Source: Paenarthrobacter aurescens TC1
Lineage (GTDB): Bacteria; Actinomycetota; Actinomycetes; Actinomycetales; Micrococcaceae
Length of the DNA: 64,000 bases
Assembly (NCBI GenBank): GCA_000014925.1
Contig: CP000475.1
Location: forward strand, 124,001 to 188,000
Direction of reading: 5' to 3'
Shown here: positions 16,857 to 25,581 of the stretch, in pieces
How positions within the stretch are numbered: the stretch's first letter is position 1
How the letters are laid out: each line of letters opens with the position of its first letter
Made by a program: the position numbers and the translations under genes
The notes under the pieces: generated by a model
Seen by the model: the letters and a program-made list of their open reading frames with translations, nothing else
The model's database searches: none
What the model was told of the DNA's origin: nothing

Positions 16857-17198
16857 CTAGGCAGTTAGCAACTCCGTGGCGTACCGGTTTAGAGGGACTC
16901 CATGGTTTGCCGCCTCTAATGCCAGTTTCCTGTGCAGCTCCGGTGAAACCCGCAAATTAAGGCGTCCGCTGTACTTACGGTCTGCCAGTGGCTGGGGAAT
17001 CTTTTCCCCCGACCGGGCTAGATCCTCAATAACGGCTGCTACTAGATTTTCCAGATTCCGTAATGCTTCGATTTGATCTTCATCGAGCCAGGATAAAGAC
17101 GGAAACTCCGCAACGGTTGCCACAAACTCCTGGTCTTCTGGCGACCATTGAACCGAGTAGCGGTAATGCGCAACCACCGGTGCGTGCCGGGTAGACAT
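16857..17198 (-). CDS. hicB: HicB-family antitoxin
   Basis: A 113-residue protein from the ATG at 17198, which has AAGGAG 7 bases upstream inside the end of hicA. The N-terminal HicB fold (about residues 8-60: HYRYSVQWSPEDQEFVATV, AEFPSLSWLDE) is followed by a C-terminal ribbon-helix-helix domain (LNLRVSPELHRKLALEA, then NRYATELL). It should neutralise HicA and bind the operator at 17451-17480 through the RHH domain. The order toxin-then-antitoxin is normal for HicAB. A plasmid-type addiction role fits the setting. Confidence 0.9.
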   Translation of the reverse strand: MSTRHAPVVAHYRYSVQWSPEDQEFVATVAEFPSLSWLDEDQIEALRNLENLVAAVIEDLARSGEKIPQPLADRKYSGRLNLRVSPELHRKLALEAANHGVPLNRYATELLTA

Positions 17199-17199
17199 T

Positions 17200-17448
17200 T
17201 CATTTCTCCTTGAGTCTGTCAATTGCGGCGATAGCCTGCCGGACTTGATAGGGCTTGGCTTTGCCGTTCTTGTCTTGAAGATTGATCCTGGGATCACCTT
17301 CCCAAGGCATTTTGAATATTGCGTTGTGGCTACCTTGGCCAGAGCGTGGCTCTCCAAAGTAGTGAATGCATAGCTTCAACATGTCACTGTAATTGAGGTT
17401 TTCGGGCGAAGCTCGAGCCTTTTGTTCGATCTTCTCGATCCGCGCCAT
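17200..17448 (-). CDS. hicA: HicA-family mRNA interferase toxin
   Basis: An 82-residue protein from the ATG at 17448; the frame extends 12 codons further but through the operator. The C-terminal half is a double-stranded-RNA-binding-like HicA fold with the active-site region SGQGSHNAIFKMP (catalytic His in GSH) and a basic tail. It would cleave mRNA when HicB is lost. The stop lies 2 bases before the hicB start, so translation is coupled. It is slightly longer at the N-terminus than the shortest HicA proteins. Confidence 0.88.
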   Translation of the reverse strand: MARIEKIEQKARASPENLNYSDMLKLCIHYFGEPRSGQGSHNAIFKMPWEGDPRINLQDKNGKAKPYQVRQAIAAIDRLKEK

Positions 17449-17450
17449 GG

Positions 17451-17480
17451 CTCTATGGTGCCACTTTTGGCACCATAGAG
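17451..17480 (-). promoter_or_regulatory. hicAB operator: 13-base perfect palindrome
   Basis: CTCTATGGTGCCA and TGGCACCATAGAG are perfect complements separated by CTTT, ending 2 bases upstream of the hicA start codon. Placement over the start region and the presence of an RHH domain in HicB make it the probable autoregulatory operator. Confidence 0.8.
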
Positions 17481-17729
17481 GCAAGAGGGTCGCATGAGGC
17501 AGGCAAGACAGATTTGCCGGATCCGCGACCCGTACTCGAACTCGTCAAGCAGTCCTGGCCTGCCCAGCAGCCGTGGCGGCTCCGCCCCGGCAGGAGTCCG
17601 AAAGGGGTTTAGGTACGCGGTCACCCGACTCCTGATGAACATTGGTGAACCTTGTGAACATCAGTGTGCAAAGTGTCCGGGAGTCTACATGAGCAGTCCG
17701 GCAGAAGGGGATGACGGCGTCGGTTGTCC

Positions 17730-20700
17730 CTAGTAGCCCAGGTCGTCGCCGCGGGACCGGCCGGCTCTCTGCTGTTCGCGCACGGCCCGTTCCGCGGCAA
17801 GCCTGGCCTGCCGTTGGGCGTCGGTTTCCGGGGCCTTCTGCTCTGCCGGTTTCTGCTCCGCGGTTTTCCTGGCCTGCTGTTCGGCGACCATTTTCTCCAT
17901 CCTGGTCATCAGGCGCGGCTTTTCCGTCTGCGGCGGGGTGATCGCTATCGGTTCCTGCCCGTGGGTCTTGCGGTCGGTGTCGGAGGCCTGTTGCGCGGGG
18001 GCCTGCGGGGCGTGCGTGTTCTTGGCGCGTTCCACGGCGTTGATGGCGTCCAGCGTCCGGTCCTGACCGGTGGCGTGGTCGGTGAGGGCACGGGAGCGCT
18101 TGCTGACCGTCACGGCCTGGTCGTAGAGCTGGCGGCCAATGTCGTCGTTTCTGAACCGTTCCGGCACGGGTGTGGCCTCCGTTTCAGGAATGTTGTAGCG
18201 GGCACGGAACATTTCGAGGGTTGCTGCCGTGTCGCGCCACTGCCGGGCAGCGTCGGGACGTGCCGGCACCGGCCCAAGTTTCTGCGCCCATCCCGGGGGT
18301 TCGGCGGCCAGCAGGTGGCCGCGTTCCTCGAACCGTGCCGCGAGGACCTGACGCCGTGCGGTGAGTTCTTCCCGCCACGACCCGGGCAGGTACTCACTTG
18401 CTGCTGCCCGTGAGGGGGCCAGCCATTCCGGCAGCCGGTCCGGCGCGTCGCTGGCGCTGACGGGACGTGGGGTGAGGGCGCGGAGGCGTTCTTCGGCGCG
18501 GGCGCGTGCTGCGATGACGTCGTGCCCGCGCGCCCTCTGGTTGCTGGCGGCGATCACGGGATCGCTGGTGCCGTACTGGGTGCGGCTCCCCCGTTCCGCT
18601 GCTTCGGCCGCGCGCCGGGTCTCTTTGAGCTGCTGGGTACGGATCCGGTGCTCGTCCTGGAGCGCGCGGAGCTGCTGGTGTGCGTGCCGGGCGGCGGCGG
18701 GGTCGTTGATGGAGGTTTGTTCGCGGGCGCTGAACCGGGTGGTGAAGATCCTGCGTTCGAGCTCGGCGTCGGTGAGCTTGCCGTGGCGGCGGTTCGTCCA
18801 GTGCTCTGCCGGTTTTGGCCCGTCGCCGGTGGCGGCTTCCCGTGCAGTGCGGGCGGCGGCTTCCGCGTCCGTGCGGAGCTTGGCGAGCTGGTCGTCGGTG
18901 AGTTGCTGGAGCGGGCGTTCCCCTGTCTGGGCGAGGAGTTCGGGTGCTTTCGCCATGATCTTCTCCAGCCGCCAGGCGAGCACGGCGGACTGGTCGTCGG
19001 CGCTGTCGAAGTCCCGTTGGCCTGCCGCCGTTTGCAGCAGCCCGGCCGGGTCCCAGCCGCCGTGTTCGGCGCCGGCCAGGTGGGTCGCTACTGCTCCCCA
19101 TGATTCGGCGGTGATGAACATTTCCGCGTCCGGTCCCAGGACGTCGCGTGCCATGGCCGCCATGCGGATGTTGTTCGCTTCATCGTTGACGTAGCGGTAC
19201 TGGTCGGCCAGGGTCAGCGGCGAGTTGATCCGGTCGTATTCGGTGGCCAGGGTTTCGTGCGCGGAGGAATCCTGGCTGTGGTTCCCGGCGATCGCGGCAA
19301 GAACGGTGTCGCGGTCCTGGCCTTCCTCGACCGCGACGAACAGAACGTTCTCGTCCCGTCCGCGGGTGGCGGCGACGTAGGCGTTTTCCCGTGACGTTGC
19401 CGCGTCGAGGATCGGGATGCCGGCGTCGCGGGTCATGCCCTGGGCCCGGTGGGTGGTCAGGGCGTAGCCCAGGTGTACGTGGCCGGAGACGTACTCTGCC
19501 GGCAGCCGGATCTTCCCTCCGTGGTCCAAGTGGCTCACGGACAGGGACCCGTCTTCGTGGGCCTGCTCGACGGTCCACATGTCACCGTTCTTCACGACGT
19601 CCCGGCCGCGCTTGACCTTCAGCTCGGAGTCATTGGAACGGGTCACAATGTGGTCGCCGGCCCAGGCCCGGGAGCCGTCGCGCAGCTGCACCGCCACGCC
19701 TGCCCCGGCGACTTCGCCGGTCTGGATGCGGTAGGCCTGCGCGCGTTCGGACAGGCGCTGTGAGCTTTCATTGGTGGGTGCCATCATCACCGCGGCATCG
19801 CCCTGGTTCAGGCGGGTCTGCCACAGTCCGAAGGCCAGTCCTTCAACGGTGTCGATGTTCCCGGCCTGGATGCGGCCGTTGGCTTTATACCAGGCGAACG
19901 GGTCCGCTTCGTGGGCCGTTGGGGTGCGCAGCAGCAGGGACGCTGCCGCCTCGTCGGGGCTGGTGAACCGGTGGATGGTTTCCAGTTCGGTGGCGCCGAT
20001 TTCGTTGATCAGCAGGCGCAGGGCGCCTCCTGCCTGGACGGCGGAGAGCTGCCGGTCATCGCCGATGAGCCGGACAAGCCCGCCTCCGGCCTCAACGACC
20101 CGGACAACGTCGGCGAGTTTTCCGGTGCCCTGCATGCCGGCTTCATCGACGATCACGACCGTGCCGGGAGTGACCCTGAACGGACCTGCCGCCGTTCCCC
20201 GGTCCGGGTCGTGATCCGGGTAGCGGTTGGTGTGGAGGAATTTGTCCGTGGTCGCTGCCGCCACGCCCAGCTGTCCGCCGAGGTTGGCGGCGGCGACAGC
20301 GGAGGGGGCGAGCCCGATGACGCGGCCGCCGGCGTGGGTGATCGCGGCGCGGACCAATCCCATGGAGCTGGATTTGCCGGTGCCGGCCGCGCCGATGCCG
20401 ACGCTGAGCAGCTTTGATGAGGTGGCGAATTCGCGGGCGAGGTCGATCTGCCCGGTGTCCAGGGGGTGGGATTTTTCGCCTGTCGCGACGGCCTGGTTGT
20501 AGGCGGCCACGGCGGCGTCGAAGTCCTGCATCGACGCGGCGGGGATGACGTCTTTGTGTCCGGCGCGCAGCAGCAGGTTCTCGTCTTCGAGGATCTTGGT
20601 GGAGGTGTAGCGGGTGTCGGTGCGGTGGTTGAAGTCGGCGGTGCCGGCGTTGCGGGTGAGCGCTTCGAAGCGTCCGTGGACCTGGTCCGGGGTGATGCGC

Positions 20701-22184
20701 ACGGACGCGGTGCCTAGGCTGCGGGAGACAACACTGGCCACGGTTCCGTGCGGGACCGGTCCGTGTTCGGCGGCGTATTCCTTGGCCCAGCGGTTGGCTT
20801 CGGCCATGACGTTCTGCGCGGTCCAGGTGGAGCGTTTGTCCGAGACTGCGTCGATGATCCGGCGGGCCGCGGCGTCAACGTCGATCCCTGCCGCGATGGG
20901 CCGGATGGTGTTTGTGCGGGTGCCGGTGATCCGGGCGAGGTCGTCCTCGGTGTAGAGGGTGCCGGCTTCGTGCCGCCACATCGTGGCCTGTTCGGCGAGT
21001 GTTTTGGGCGCTTCCTTGTCGGGCCGGGTGTCCAGTGTGGCGGCCTGGGCGAGTTTGATCAGGGCGGCGCGGTCGGGGCTGTGCCCGTGCTGTTCCTCGT
21101 AGGCCTGGCGCAGTTCGGTCAGGCTGGTACGGATGCCCTCGCTGCGCTTGGAGAACAAAGAGATGAGTTCCCTGGGGACTGAGGCGATTTCCATGACGGG
21201 CTGCTTGGACCCGTTGACGGTGCGGGCTTCGAACCGGACTCCGTGGTCTTCCAGGTGTGCCTGGATCCGGGTGTTGTAGTGTTCCGAGACGGCCACGGCG
21301 GAGCGGTGCAGGAGCTTGCCGTCGATGCTCTTCCAATTGCCGGCAAGGTCCTGGACCTTGTTCGAGACGACGACGTGGGTGTGCAGGTTGGGGTCGCCCA
21401 GGCGTGAGTCATGGTGCCGGAACGCGGTCGCCGTGAGTCCGCCTTTGACGGAGCTTTGGGCGATGCCGTTGGTGCCCAGGCGGGTGGCCAGGGCGTGGGT
21501 TTCCAGGTACTCGATCGAGTCGTTCAGCGCGGCCTGCTGGGCGTCCTCGACCAGCCGGCGGGTGTCGGCGTCCCCGAGCGCCCACAGCACGGAGATGCTC
21601 TTTACGGGGGTGAAGGTCAGGTCGTATCCGGCTACGGCGTTCTGCTGTGGCCGCAACTGGGCGGTGATGTATCTGCCCAGTTCCTCCTTGGACGCCGGGG
21701 GCCGTCCGTGCCCTTCGCGGAACATCACCGCGCCCGCGGTGGCGCGGATCCGGTGCCGTTCCGCGGCGTTCGGTTTGCGTCCGCGCAGGCGTTCGAAGTC
21801 GCTTTCGCGGACGCGGATGGCCTGCGCGAGGGTGTTGTCCTTAGGCGCGTATTCGTAGTATCTGCGGCCGAGTTTGGCTTCCTTCTCGGCGGCTCTCTGG
21901 GCTGCTTTGGGGCTCAGGCCTGACGCGGTCTTGGTCTGGAGGATTGCTTCGTATTCCGGGTGCCGGCCCTTGCCGAACAGGTTCGCCATCTGTGCCTCGG
22001 TGACGTTCCCGGTGACGCCGAGGGCGGCCGCACCTTGGCCCAGCCACTGCCCCGGCGGGAGTCCCTTGAGCGTGTAGTAGTCGCCCAGCTGCCGGTCCCC
22101 GGCGCGCAGTTCATCACCGCTGGCGGTCTCCTGCGTGTAGTACAGGTAGCCGGTGCCAGCACTGAGAACGTGCAGCGACATCAT
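17730..22184 (-). CDS. traA: MobF-family relaxase/helicase (TraA/TrwC type)
   Basis: A 1484-residue conjugative relaxase that nicks oriT and unwinds the strand for transfer. The TrwC relaxase domain (about residues 1-290) has N-terminal tyrosines (GTGYLYY), FTPVKSISVLW and the histidine triad region HHDSRLGDPNLHTHVVVSN (about residues 255-273). A superfamily-1 helicase follows, with Walker A GAAGTGKSSSMG (about residue 600), Walker B VIVDEAGMQG, and YALTTHRAQGMT and AATRGRDENV as late motifs. The last 350 residues are charged, helical and proline-rich, ending in a basic coiled-coil segment. Two adjacent ATGs (22184, 22181) are possible; neither has a clear ribosome site. It runs opposite to the transfer operon. 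Confidence 0.95.
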   Translation of the reverse strand: MMSLHVLSAGTGYLYYTQETASGDELRAGDRQLGDYYTLKGLPPGQWLGQGAAALGVTGNVTEAQMANLFGKGRHPEYEAILQTKTASGLSPKAAQRAAEKEAKLGRRYYEYAPKDNTLAQAIRVRESDFERLRGRKPNAAERHRIRATAGAVMFREGHGRPPASKEELGRYITAQLRPQQNAVAGYDLTFTPVKSISVLWALGDADTRRLVEDAQQAALNDSIEYLETHALATRLGTNGIAQSSVKGGLTATAFRHHDSRLGDPNLHTHVVVSNKVQDLAGNWKSIDGKLLHRSAVAVSEHYNTRIQAHLEDHGVRFEARTVNGSKQPVMEIASVPRELISLFSKRSEGIRTSLTELRQAYEEQHGHSPDRAALIKLAQAATLDTRPDKEAPKTLAEQATMWRHEAGTLYTEDDLARITGTRTNTIRPIAAGIDVDAAARRIIDAVSDKRSTWTAQNVMAEANRWAKEYAAEHGPVPHGTVASVVSRSLGTASVRITPDQVHGRFEALTRNAGTADFNHRTDTRYTSTKILEDENLLLRAGHKDVIPAASMQDFDAAVAAYNQAVATGEKSHPLDTGQIDLAREFATSSKLLSVGIGAAGTGKSSSMGLVRAAITHAGGRVIGLAPSAVAAANLGGQLGVAAATTDKFLHTNRYPDHDPDRGTAAGPFRVTPGTVVIVDEAGMQGTGKLADVVRVVEAGGGLVRLIGDDRQLSAVQAGGALRLLINEIGATELETIHRFTSPDEAAASLLLRTPTAHEADPFAWYKANGRIQAGNIDTVEGLAFGLWQTRLNQGDAAVMMAPTNESSQRLSERAQAYRIQTGEVAGAGVAVQLRDGSRAWAGDHIVTRSNDSELKVKRGRDVVKNGDMWTVEQAHEDGSLSVSHLDHGGKIRLPAEYVSGHVHLGYALTTHRAQGMTRDAGIPILDAATSRENAYVAATRGRDENVLFVAVEEGQDRDTVLAAIAGNHSQDSSAHETLATEYDRINSPLTLADQYRYVNDEANNIRMAAMARDVLGPDAEMFITAESWGAVATHLAGAEHGGWDPAGLLQTAAGQRDFDSADDQSAVLAWRLEKIMAKAPELLAQTGERPLQQLTDDQLAKLRTDAEAAARTAREAATGDGPKPAEHWTNRRHGKLTDAELERRIFTTRFSAREQTSINDPAAARHAHQQLRALQDEHRIRTQQLKETRRAAEAAERGSRTQYGTSDPVIAASNQRARGHDVIAARARAEERLRALTPRPVSASDAPDRLPEWLAPSRAAASEYLPGSWREELTARRQVLAARFEERGHLLAAEPPGWAQKLGPVPARPDAARQWRDTAATLEMFRARYNIPETEATPVPERFRNDDIGRQLYDQAVTVSKRSRALTDHATGQDRTLDAINAVERAKNTHAPQAPAQQASDTDRKTHGQEPIAITPPQTEKPRLMTRMEKMVAEQQARKTAEQKPAEQKAPETDAQRQARLAAERAVREQQRAGRSRGDDLGY

Positions 22185-22315
22185 GACCCGACTCTAGCGG
22201 AATCGGCCTCGTTTATTCGAAATGCAAGAGGTGTGACTGGATTCGGCGTTTTGAGTGTGATGCGAGCGTGCGAGTATCGGTTCGAAAAACATCGGATTCG
22301 GTCCATCGGTTTGAT

Positions 22316-22361
22316 GCGGGTATCCATATGAGAAGCGCCAGCTTCGATTGTTGATACCCGC
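22316..22361. repeat. 9-base inverted repeat GCGGGTATC / GATACCCGC
   Basis: Perfect arms at 22316-22324 and 22353-22361, 28 bases apart, within the candidate oriT. This may be part of the relaxase-binding or nick region. Confidence 0.6.
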
Positions 22362-22444
22362 TGGCAGAGGTTATGCACAGTCCGACCACAAACAGTGGTT
22401 CCTGCTCCGGCCCACGGCGAGGTGTGTGTAACCCCTGCCAGCGG
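22358..22444. repeat. 16-base inverted repeat with one mismatch
   Basis: CCGCTGGCAGAGGTTA (22358-22373) and TAACCCCTGCCAGCGG (22429-22444) pair at 15 of 16 positions around a 55-base centre. Its left arm overlaps the right arm of the 9-base repeat. Confidence 0.65.
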
Positions 22445-22646
22445 CCCGGACCGGGCCTGACGCCGCCGGCTGGCAAGCCACCGGTATTGGACGGGGGTGG
22501 CCCTGATCGAGGGTCACCGCCTCGCCCCCGGGCGTCCGAAACAACACGCGCCCCGGCTTCTAACCGTTAGGCCAGGTGTCTTGCCGGGGGTTCTGTCAGA
22601 ATGGGAAGGAGGAACGTATAACCCGAGCACACCCGAGGGGGCCGCG

Positions 22647-23081
22647 ATGGCTGGCAAGGCACGTAATTCAATGATGGTTCAGGCACGCCGTAAGACCGAA
22701 GAGTTGGCCGCGAAGCGGCGCGAGCGTGAGGCGGAGCTTCAGTCGCTGGCCACCGATTACCACGCGGCGACGATGATGGCCGAGGCCACGGTGGAGGAAG
22801 CCGAGCGTCAGGCCGCGGAGTTGATCGCGGCGGCGAAGCAGAACGCTGAGGCTGCCGTCGAGGATGCGAAGGAAACGGTGCTGAAGATGCTCGCTACGGG
22901 GGAAACCCGGAAGGGCATCGCTGAGCTCCTGGATGTCAGCGTGTCCTACGTGCGCAGCATCGACGTGGCCGCGTCAAAGACGTCCAAGCCAGGTTCCGGT
23001 AGCGGGGACACCGGGGCCGCAGGCTCAGAAGAGGGTAGGAGCGTCGGGGTCGTGGCCGGACATGAGGGGTCGGATCACTGA
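22647..23081 (+). CDS. Coiled-coil protein with C-terminal HTH, probable relaxosome accessory factor
   Basis: A 144-residue protein from the ATG at 22647, which has GAGGGGG just upstream. Longer in-frame starts extend into the candidate oriT without support. Residues about 10-75 form a charged Ala/Glu/Arg coiled coil (KTEELAAKRREREAELQ). Residues about 78-105 (MLATGETRKGIAELLDVSVS) look like a helix-turn-helix as in resolvases, and the tail is Gly/Ser rich. The position directly beside the presumed oriT and divergent from the relaxase suggests a DNA-binding mobilisation accessory protein. Assignment to a named family is not possible by eye. Confidence 0.65.
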   Translation: MAGKARNSMMVQARRKTEELAAKRREREAELQSLATDYHAATMMAEATVEEAERQAAELIAAAKQNAEAAVEDAKETVLKMLATGETRKGIAELLDVSVSYVRSIDVAASKTSKPGSGSGDTGAAGSEEGRSVGVVAGHEGSDH

Positions 23082-23442
23082 TTCGTCCCAGCTGTGCGCT
23101 TTGAGAGCGTCGCGGAGCTGCCGCGACTGTGCGGCAAAATTAGCTCGTCCGCTGCCGCGCCAACGCCACGAATGGGCGTTGACCTGGCGCCCTTTTTGTG
23201 AGCGGTCACGAAGGTTATCTGCCTGGGTTCCCGGGTACAGGTGGCTGTCGTTCCCGCCGGTTGCGCGGACACATAGGGGAATGTCGCAGGAGTGCAGGAG
23301 CTTGATATCCGCCGGCAATCTTGATCCAGTAGCGGCCGTAGCCGTCGTCGCCGACGGCTCCCGTCCAGAGCCAGCAATCATTCGTCCGCGGTCCTTTGAT
23401 GACCTTGTGCCAGAACCGGGCCTCATCCCGTGACACGATCAT
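23025..23442 (-). pseudogene. Broken HNH endonuclease (frameshift with internal deletion)
   Basis: Two reading frames together give a phage-type HNH nuclease. From the ATG at 23442 one frame reads MIVSRDEARFWHKVI, then CWLWTGAVGDDGYGRYWIKI (ending near 23320). The other frame continues with LLHSCDIPLCV, HLYPGTQADN and DRSQKGRQ, the usual C-terminal half. About 20 codons that normally lie between these blocks, including the first AHR histidine, are missing and the frame changes at the join. A simple sequencing error would not remove them, so this is probably a real inactivating deletion. The 3' end overlaps the end of the convergent accessory gene. Confidence 0.65.
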
Positions 23443-23449
23443 GCCCGGT

Positions 23450-23707
23450 TCACCATCTCCGCCAGCGACGTTCCAGCCTGTTGGCCGCGAAGAAGAAGCC
23501 CACCGTAAACAGCAGTCCGGGCAACGCCTGGAGCAGGCCTTGGCCGAACCAGGTCCCGACACCGCTGAGAAGGGCTATAACGCCGGCGGCCTTGCACAGG
23601 AAGATCGACACTCCCCGGCCGGCGGCTATCGGGTGCGTCAGCGCGAAGACCACCCACCCGCCCAAGGCGACAGCTGCGAAGACTGCGAGGAAGATCAGGA
23701 TGAACAT
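23450..23707 (-). CDS. Small membrane protein of unknown function
   Basis: An 85-residue, very hydrophobic protein with two or three predicted helices (about residues 1-23, 35-52 and 56-73) and a basic C-terminus (RLERRWRRW). Two adjacent ATGs exist. The one at 23707 has AGGAG at 6 bases, the other (23710) at only 3, so 23707 is preferred. It precedes the broken HNH gene by 7 bases on the same strand. No family is recognised. Confidence 0.6.
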   Translation of the reverse strand: MFILIFLAVFAAVALGGWVVFALTHPIAAGRGVSIFLCKAAGVIALLSGVGTWFGQGLLQALPGLLFTVGFFFAANRLERRWRRW

Positions 23708-23841
23708 CATGCGCTCCTAGAATTCGTTCGGCCGCTGCTTCCTGGCCGAGCTCCCGGGCGGCCCGCCCTGGTTGATGTTTCCGCTGCATCTTTACCCATG
23801 TGCGCCTGCATGTGTCTGGTCCTGATGGCGGCTTAAAAGGA

Positions 23842-23888
23842 AGGGAAGGGCCTACACCTGTGAACTGGTGCCGGCCCTTCCCTGTTTT
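23842..23888 (+). terminator. Intrinsic terminator, possibly bidirectional
   Basis: A perfect 11-base stem (AGGGAAGGGCC with GGCCCTTCCCT) and 20-base loop are followed on the plus strand by GTTTTTCCC. On the minus strand the stem is followed by TCCTTTTAA, so it may also end parB transcription. Confidence 0.65.
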
Positions 23889-24192
23889 TCCCTTCTGCAA
23901 AAGGAAATCTGTGGCTCAGTCTAACTGAACTCCTTGTGGCCCCTTGGCGGGACAGGGCATGGCGCCTGCGGACGTGGATAGAGTTTTTGTTTTCCGGGAA
24001 GCAGGCCTCTGGCGCGGAGTACGGATGGTGGATCCGCTAGGTGGGGTGGCGCGGCTTTTGGCGGCCGCGCTGGTTGATGGCGTTGCATGGCGGTCCGCCG
24101 CCGGTGAGTGGCTGCTGTGGTTCGCACCGGGCGGCGGACCGCCCCGGTTTTGGGAGGTTCCTGGCCCTGCCCTAGGTGAGTGCCCGGGGGCC

Positions 24193-24222
24193 TTGCCGGG
24201 CGGTGGGGGTTCCGCCCGGCAA
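24193..24222 (-). terminator. Strong hairpin beyond the parB stop
   Basis: A perfect 11-base GC stem (TTGCCGGGCGG / CCGCCCGGCAA) with an 8-base loop lies 10 bases after the parB stop. No U-tract follows on the minus strand, so termination is only probable. Confidence 0.4.
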
Positions 24223-24231
24223 AGAGGATTT

Positions 24232-25581
24232 TTATGCGGCGGTGTCGTCCTCGGCTGGTGCGCCGCTGTCAAGGATGATCTGCTCGACCTCGCTGGGGGT
24301 GTATCCCCACGTGATGAGCTGGTTCAGGTAGTCCCGGTGCGTCTGGCCCGGTGAGCGCCATGAGTCTTTGGCGATGGTTTTTTCGTATCCCGCGCACACG
24401 AGCGCGAGCAGGGAGAACTCGGGCCGTGCCGTGGATTTGGCGACGTGGTCCCGGAGCGGGTTCCATCCCCAGCCGCTGGATTCCCCGGTTTTCGCGCCGA
24501 GCATCTCTTCCGCTGTCTTGCTGTCGTAGCTGCTGGCGGTTTCGGGGTGGTGCGTGATGGCGTGGACGGTGAAGTACTGCCAGCCCTTCGGGGCCTGTTT
24601 GCGGGCCAGCAGGGTTTTCACGAATCCGTGCCTGACCGTTGTTGCCGACTGCATGGCTTTGTTGTTCTCGATCAGGGTTTTCCGCTCGGCTTTCTGTTCC
24701 TCAGTCATGGGGCCCTTGGTTGCCGGTGACGGGGACAGGTAGCTGTGCCGGGGCATGAATCCGAGTTCCTTCCATCCGGCCACGACGGGGATGGTGTAGT
24801 GGGTGCCGTCGTAGCGGGTCTGGATATAGACGGCGTTGGCGTCCTCGTCGCTCGCCCGCTCTCCGTCTGCCCGGTTCAGCGATGTGACGGCGAGGTTGTC
24901 GCTGTCGGTACCGTAGCCGGGTGCGTCGACGACGGTGGTTCCTGCCGCTTCCAGTTCCGCGGTCAGCGCGGTGAGGGCGGCGGCGCTTTCGCGGCGGTCG
25001 CGCAGCTGCTGGGCGACGTGCGCCAGCATGTCGGGTTCGTCCCGGATGACCGATTCCAGTTCCCCGGTCGCGTCCTCATCTGCCTCGAATTCGGCCAGGA
25101 TGAGGGCTTCCTCGATGGTGTGCCCCTTGCCGAGGGCGGCGGCCCCGGTGTCGGAGGTTTTGGCCTTGATGGCGCTTTCCACGGTGCTTTTGGTGCGCCC
25201 GGTTTTCCTGGCGATCACTGACGCTGAAACGCCGATCAGGGACAGCTGGTGGTAGGCGTCGGCTTCGTCCGCTTCGGTGAGTCCGGCACGCTGGATGTTC
25301 TCCACGACCTGCGTCACGATACGTTCGGCTTCCTCGGGGCTGTCGATGATCATGACCGGGATACTTGTTAGTCCGGCTTCGACGGCGGCGCGGGTGCGGC
25401 GCTGGCCCATCAGCACGTGCACGGTTCCGTCGTCCTTGCGGTGCGCGATCACCGGCTCCATCACGCCGTGTTCCTTGATGCTGGCGATGAAGTCGGCGGT
25501 CAGCGCGGCGTCCTTGCGGACGTTGATATCAACACTCAGGGTGGCCGGGTCGATCATTTCGAGCGTGGGTGTCGCGTTCAT
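24232..25581 (-). CDS. ParB-family protein
   Basis: A 449-residue protein from the ATG at 25581 (AAAGGAC upstream). The same frame continues 112 codons upstream but that part is low-complexity and unlike any ParB. The N-terminal ParB/Noc nuclease-like CTPase domain shows MEPVIAHRKDDG and GQRRTRAAVEAG (about residues 40-75). A KorB-like HTH follows (IGVSASVIARKTGRTKSTVE, about residues 120-140). The C-terminal 200 residues (with MPRHSYLSPSP and SSGWGWNPLRDHV) are specific to actinobacterial plasmid ParB-like proteins. No ParA gene is adjacent. It could serve in partition or as a transfer regulator, as KorB does. Confidence 0.85.
   Translation of the reverse strand: MNATPTLEMIDPATLSVDINVRKDAALTADFIASIKEHGVMEPVIAHRKDDGTVHVLMGQRRTRAAVEAGLTSIPVMIIDSPEEAERIVTQVVENIQRAGLTEADEADAYHQLSLIGVSASVIARKTGRTKSTVESAIKAKTSDTGAAALGKGHTIEEALILAEFEADEDATGELESVIRDEPDMLAHVAQQLRDRRESAAALTALTAELEAAGTTVVDAPGYGTDSDNLAVTSLNRADGERASDEDANAVYIQTRYDGTHYTIPVVAGWKELGFMPRHSYLSPSPATKGPMTEEQKAERKTLIENNKAMQSATTVRHGFVKTLLARKQAPKGWQYFTVHAITHHPETASSYDSKTAEEMLGAKTGESSGWGWNPLRDHVAKSTARPEFSLLALVCAGYEKTIAKDSWRSPGQTHRDYLNQLITWGYTPSEVEQIILDSGAPAEDDTAA

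Larger units (their letters stand above)
22185..22646. other. Divergent region between relaxase and accessory gene, candidate oriT
   Basis: This 460-base non-coding stretch separates the minus-strand relaxase from the plus-strand accessory gene, the usual place of oriT for MobF systems. It contains two inverted repeats sharing an edge (22316-22361 and 22358-22444). The part near 22200-22290 is AT-richer than the rest. The nick site cannot be read by eye. Confidence 0.55.
23708..24231. other. Intergenic region with two hairpins
   Basis: No supported gene in 524 bases. It contains a bidirectional terminator (23842-23888) and a strong GC hairpin (24193-24222) just beyond the parB stop. A plus-strand frame at 23944-24354 lacks a ribosome site and is mostly antisense to parB at its end. 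Confidence 0.45.

Noticed and set aside
18361..21923. Long plus-strand frames of 100-280 codons across the relaxase gene
   Set aside because: They are antisense to a well-supported 1484-residue relaxase and show only the Arg/Ala/Gly bias expected of GC-rich shadow frames.
23944..24354. 136-codon plus-strand frame as a gene
   Set aside because: No ribosome site, low-complexity sequence, and its last third is antisense to parB.
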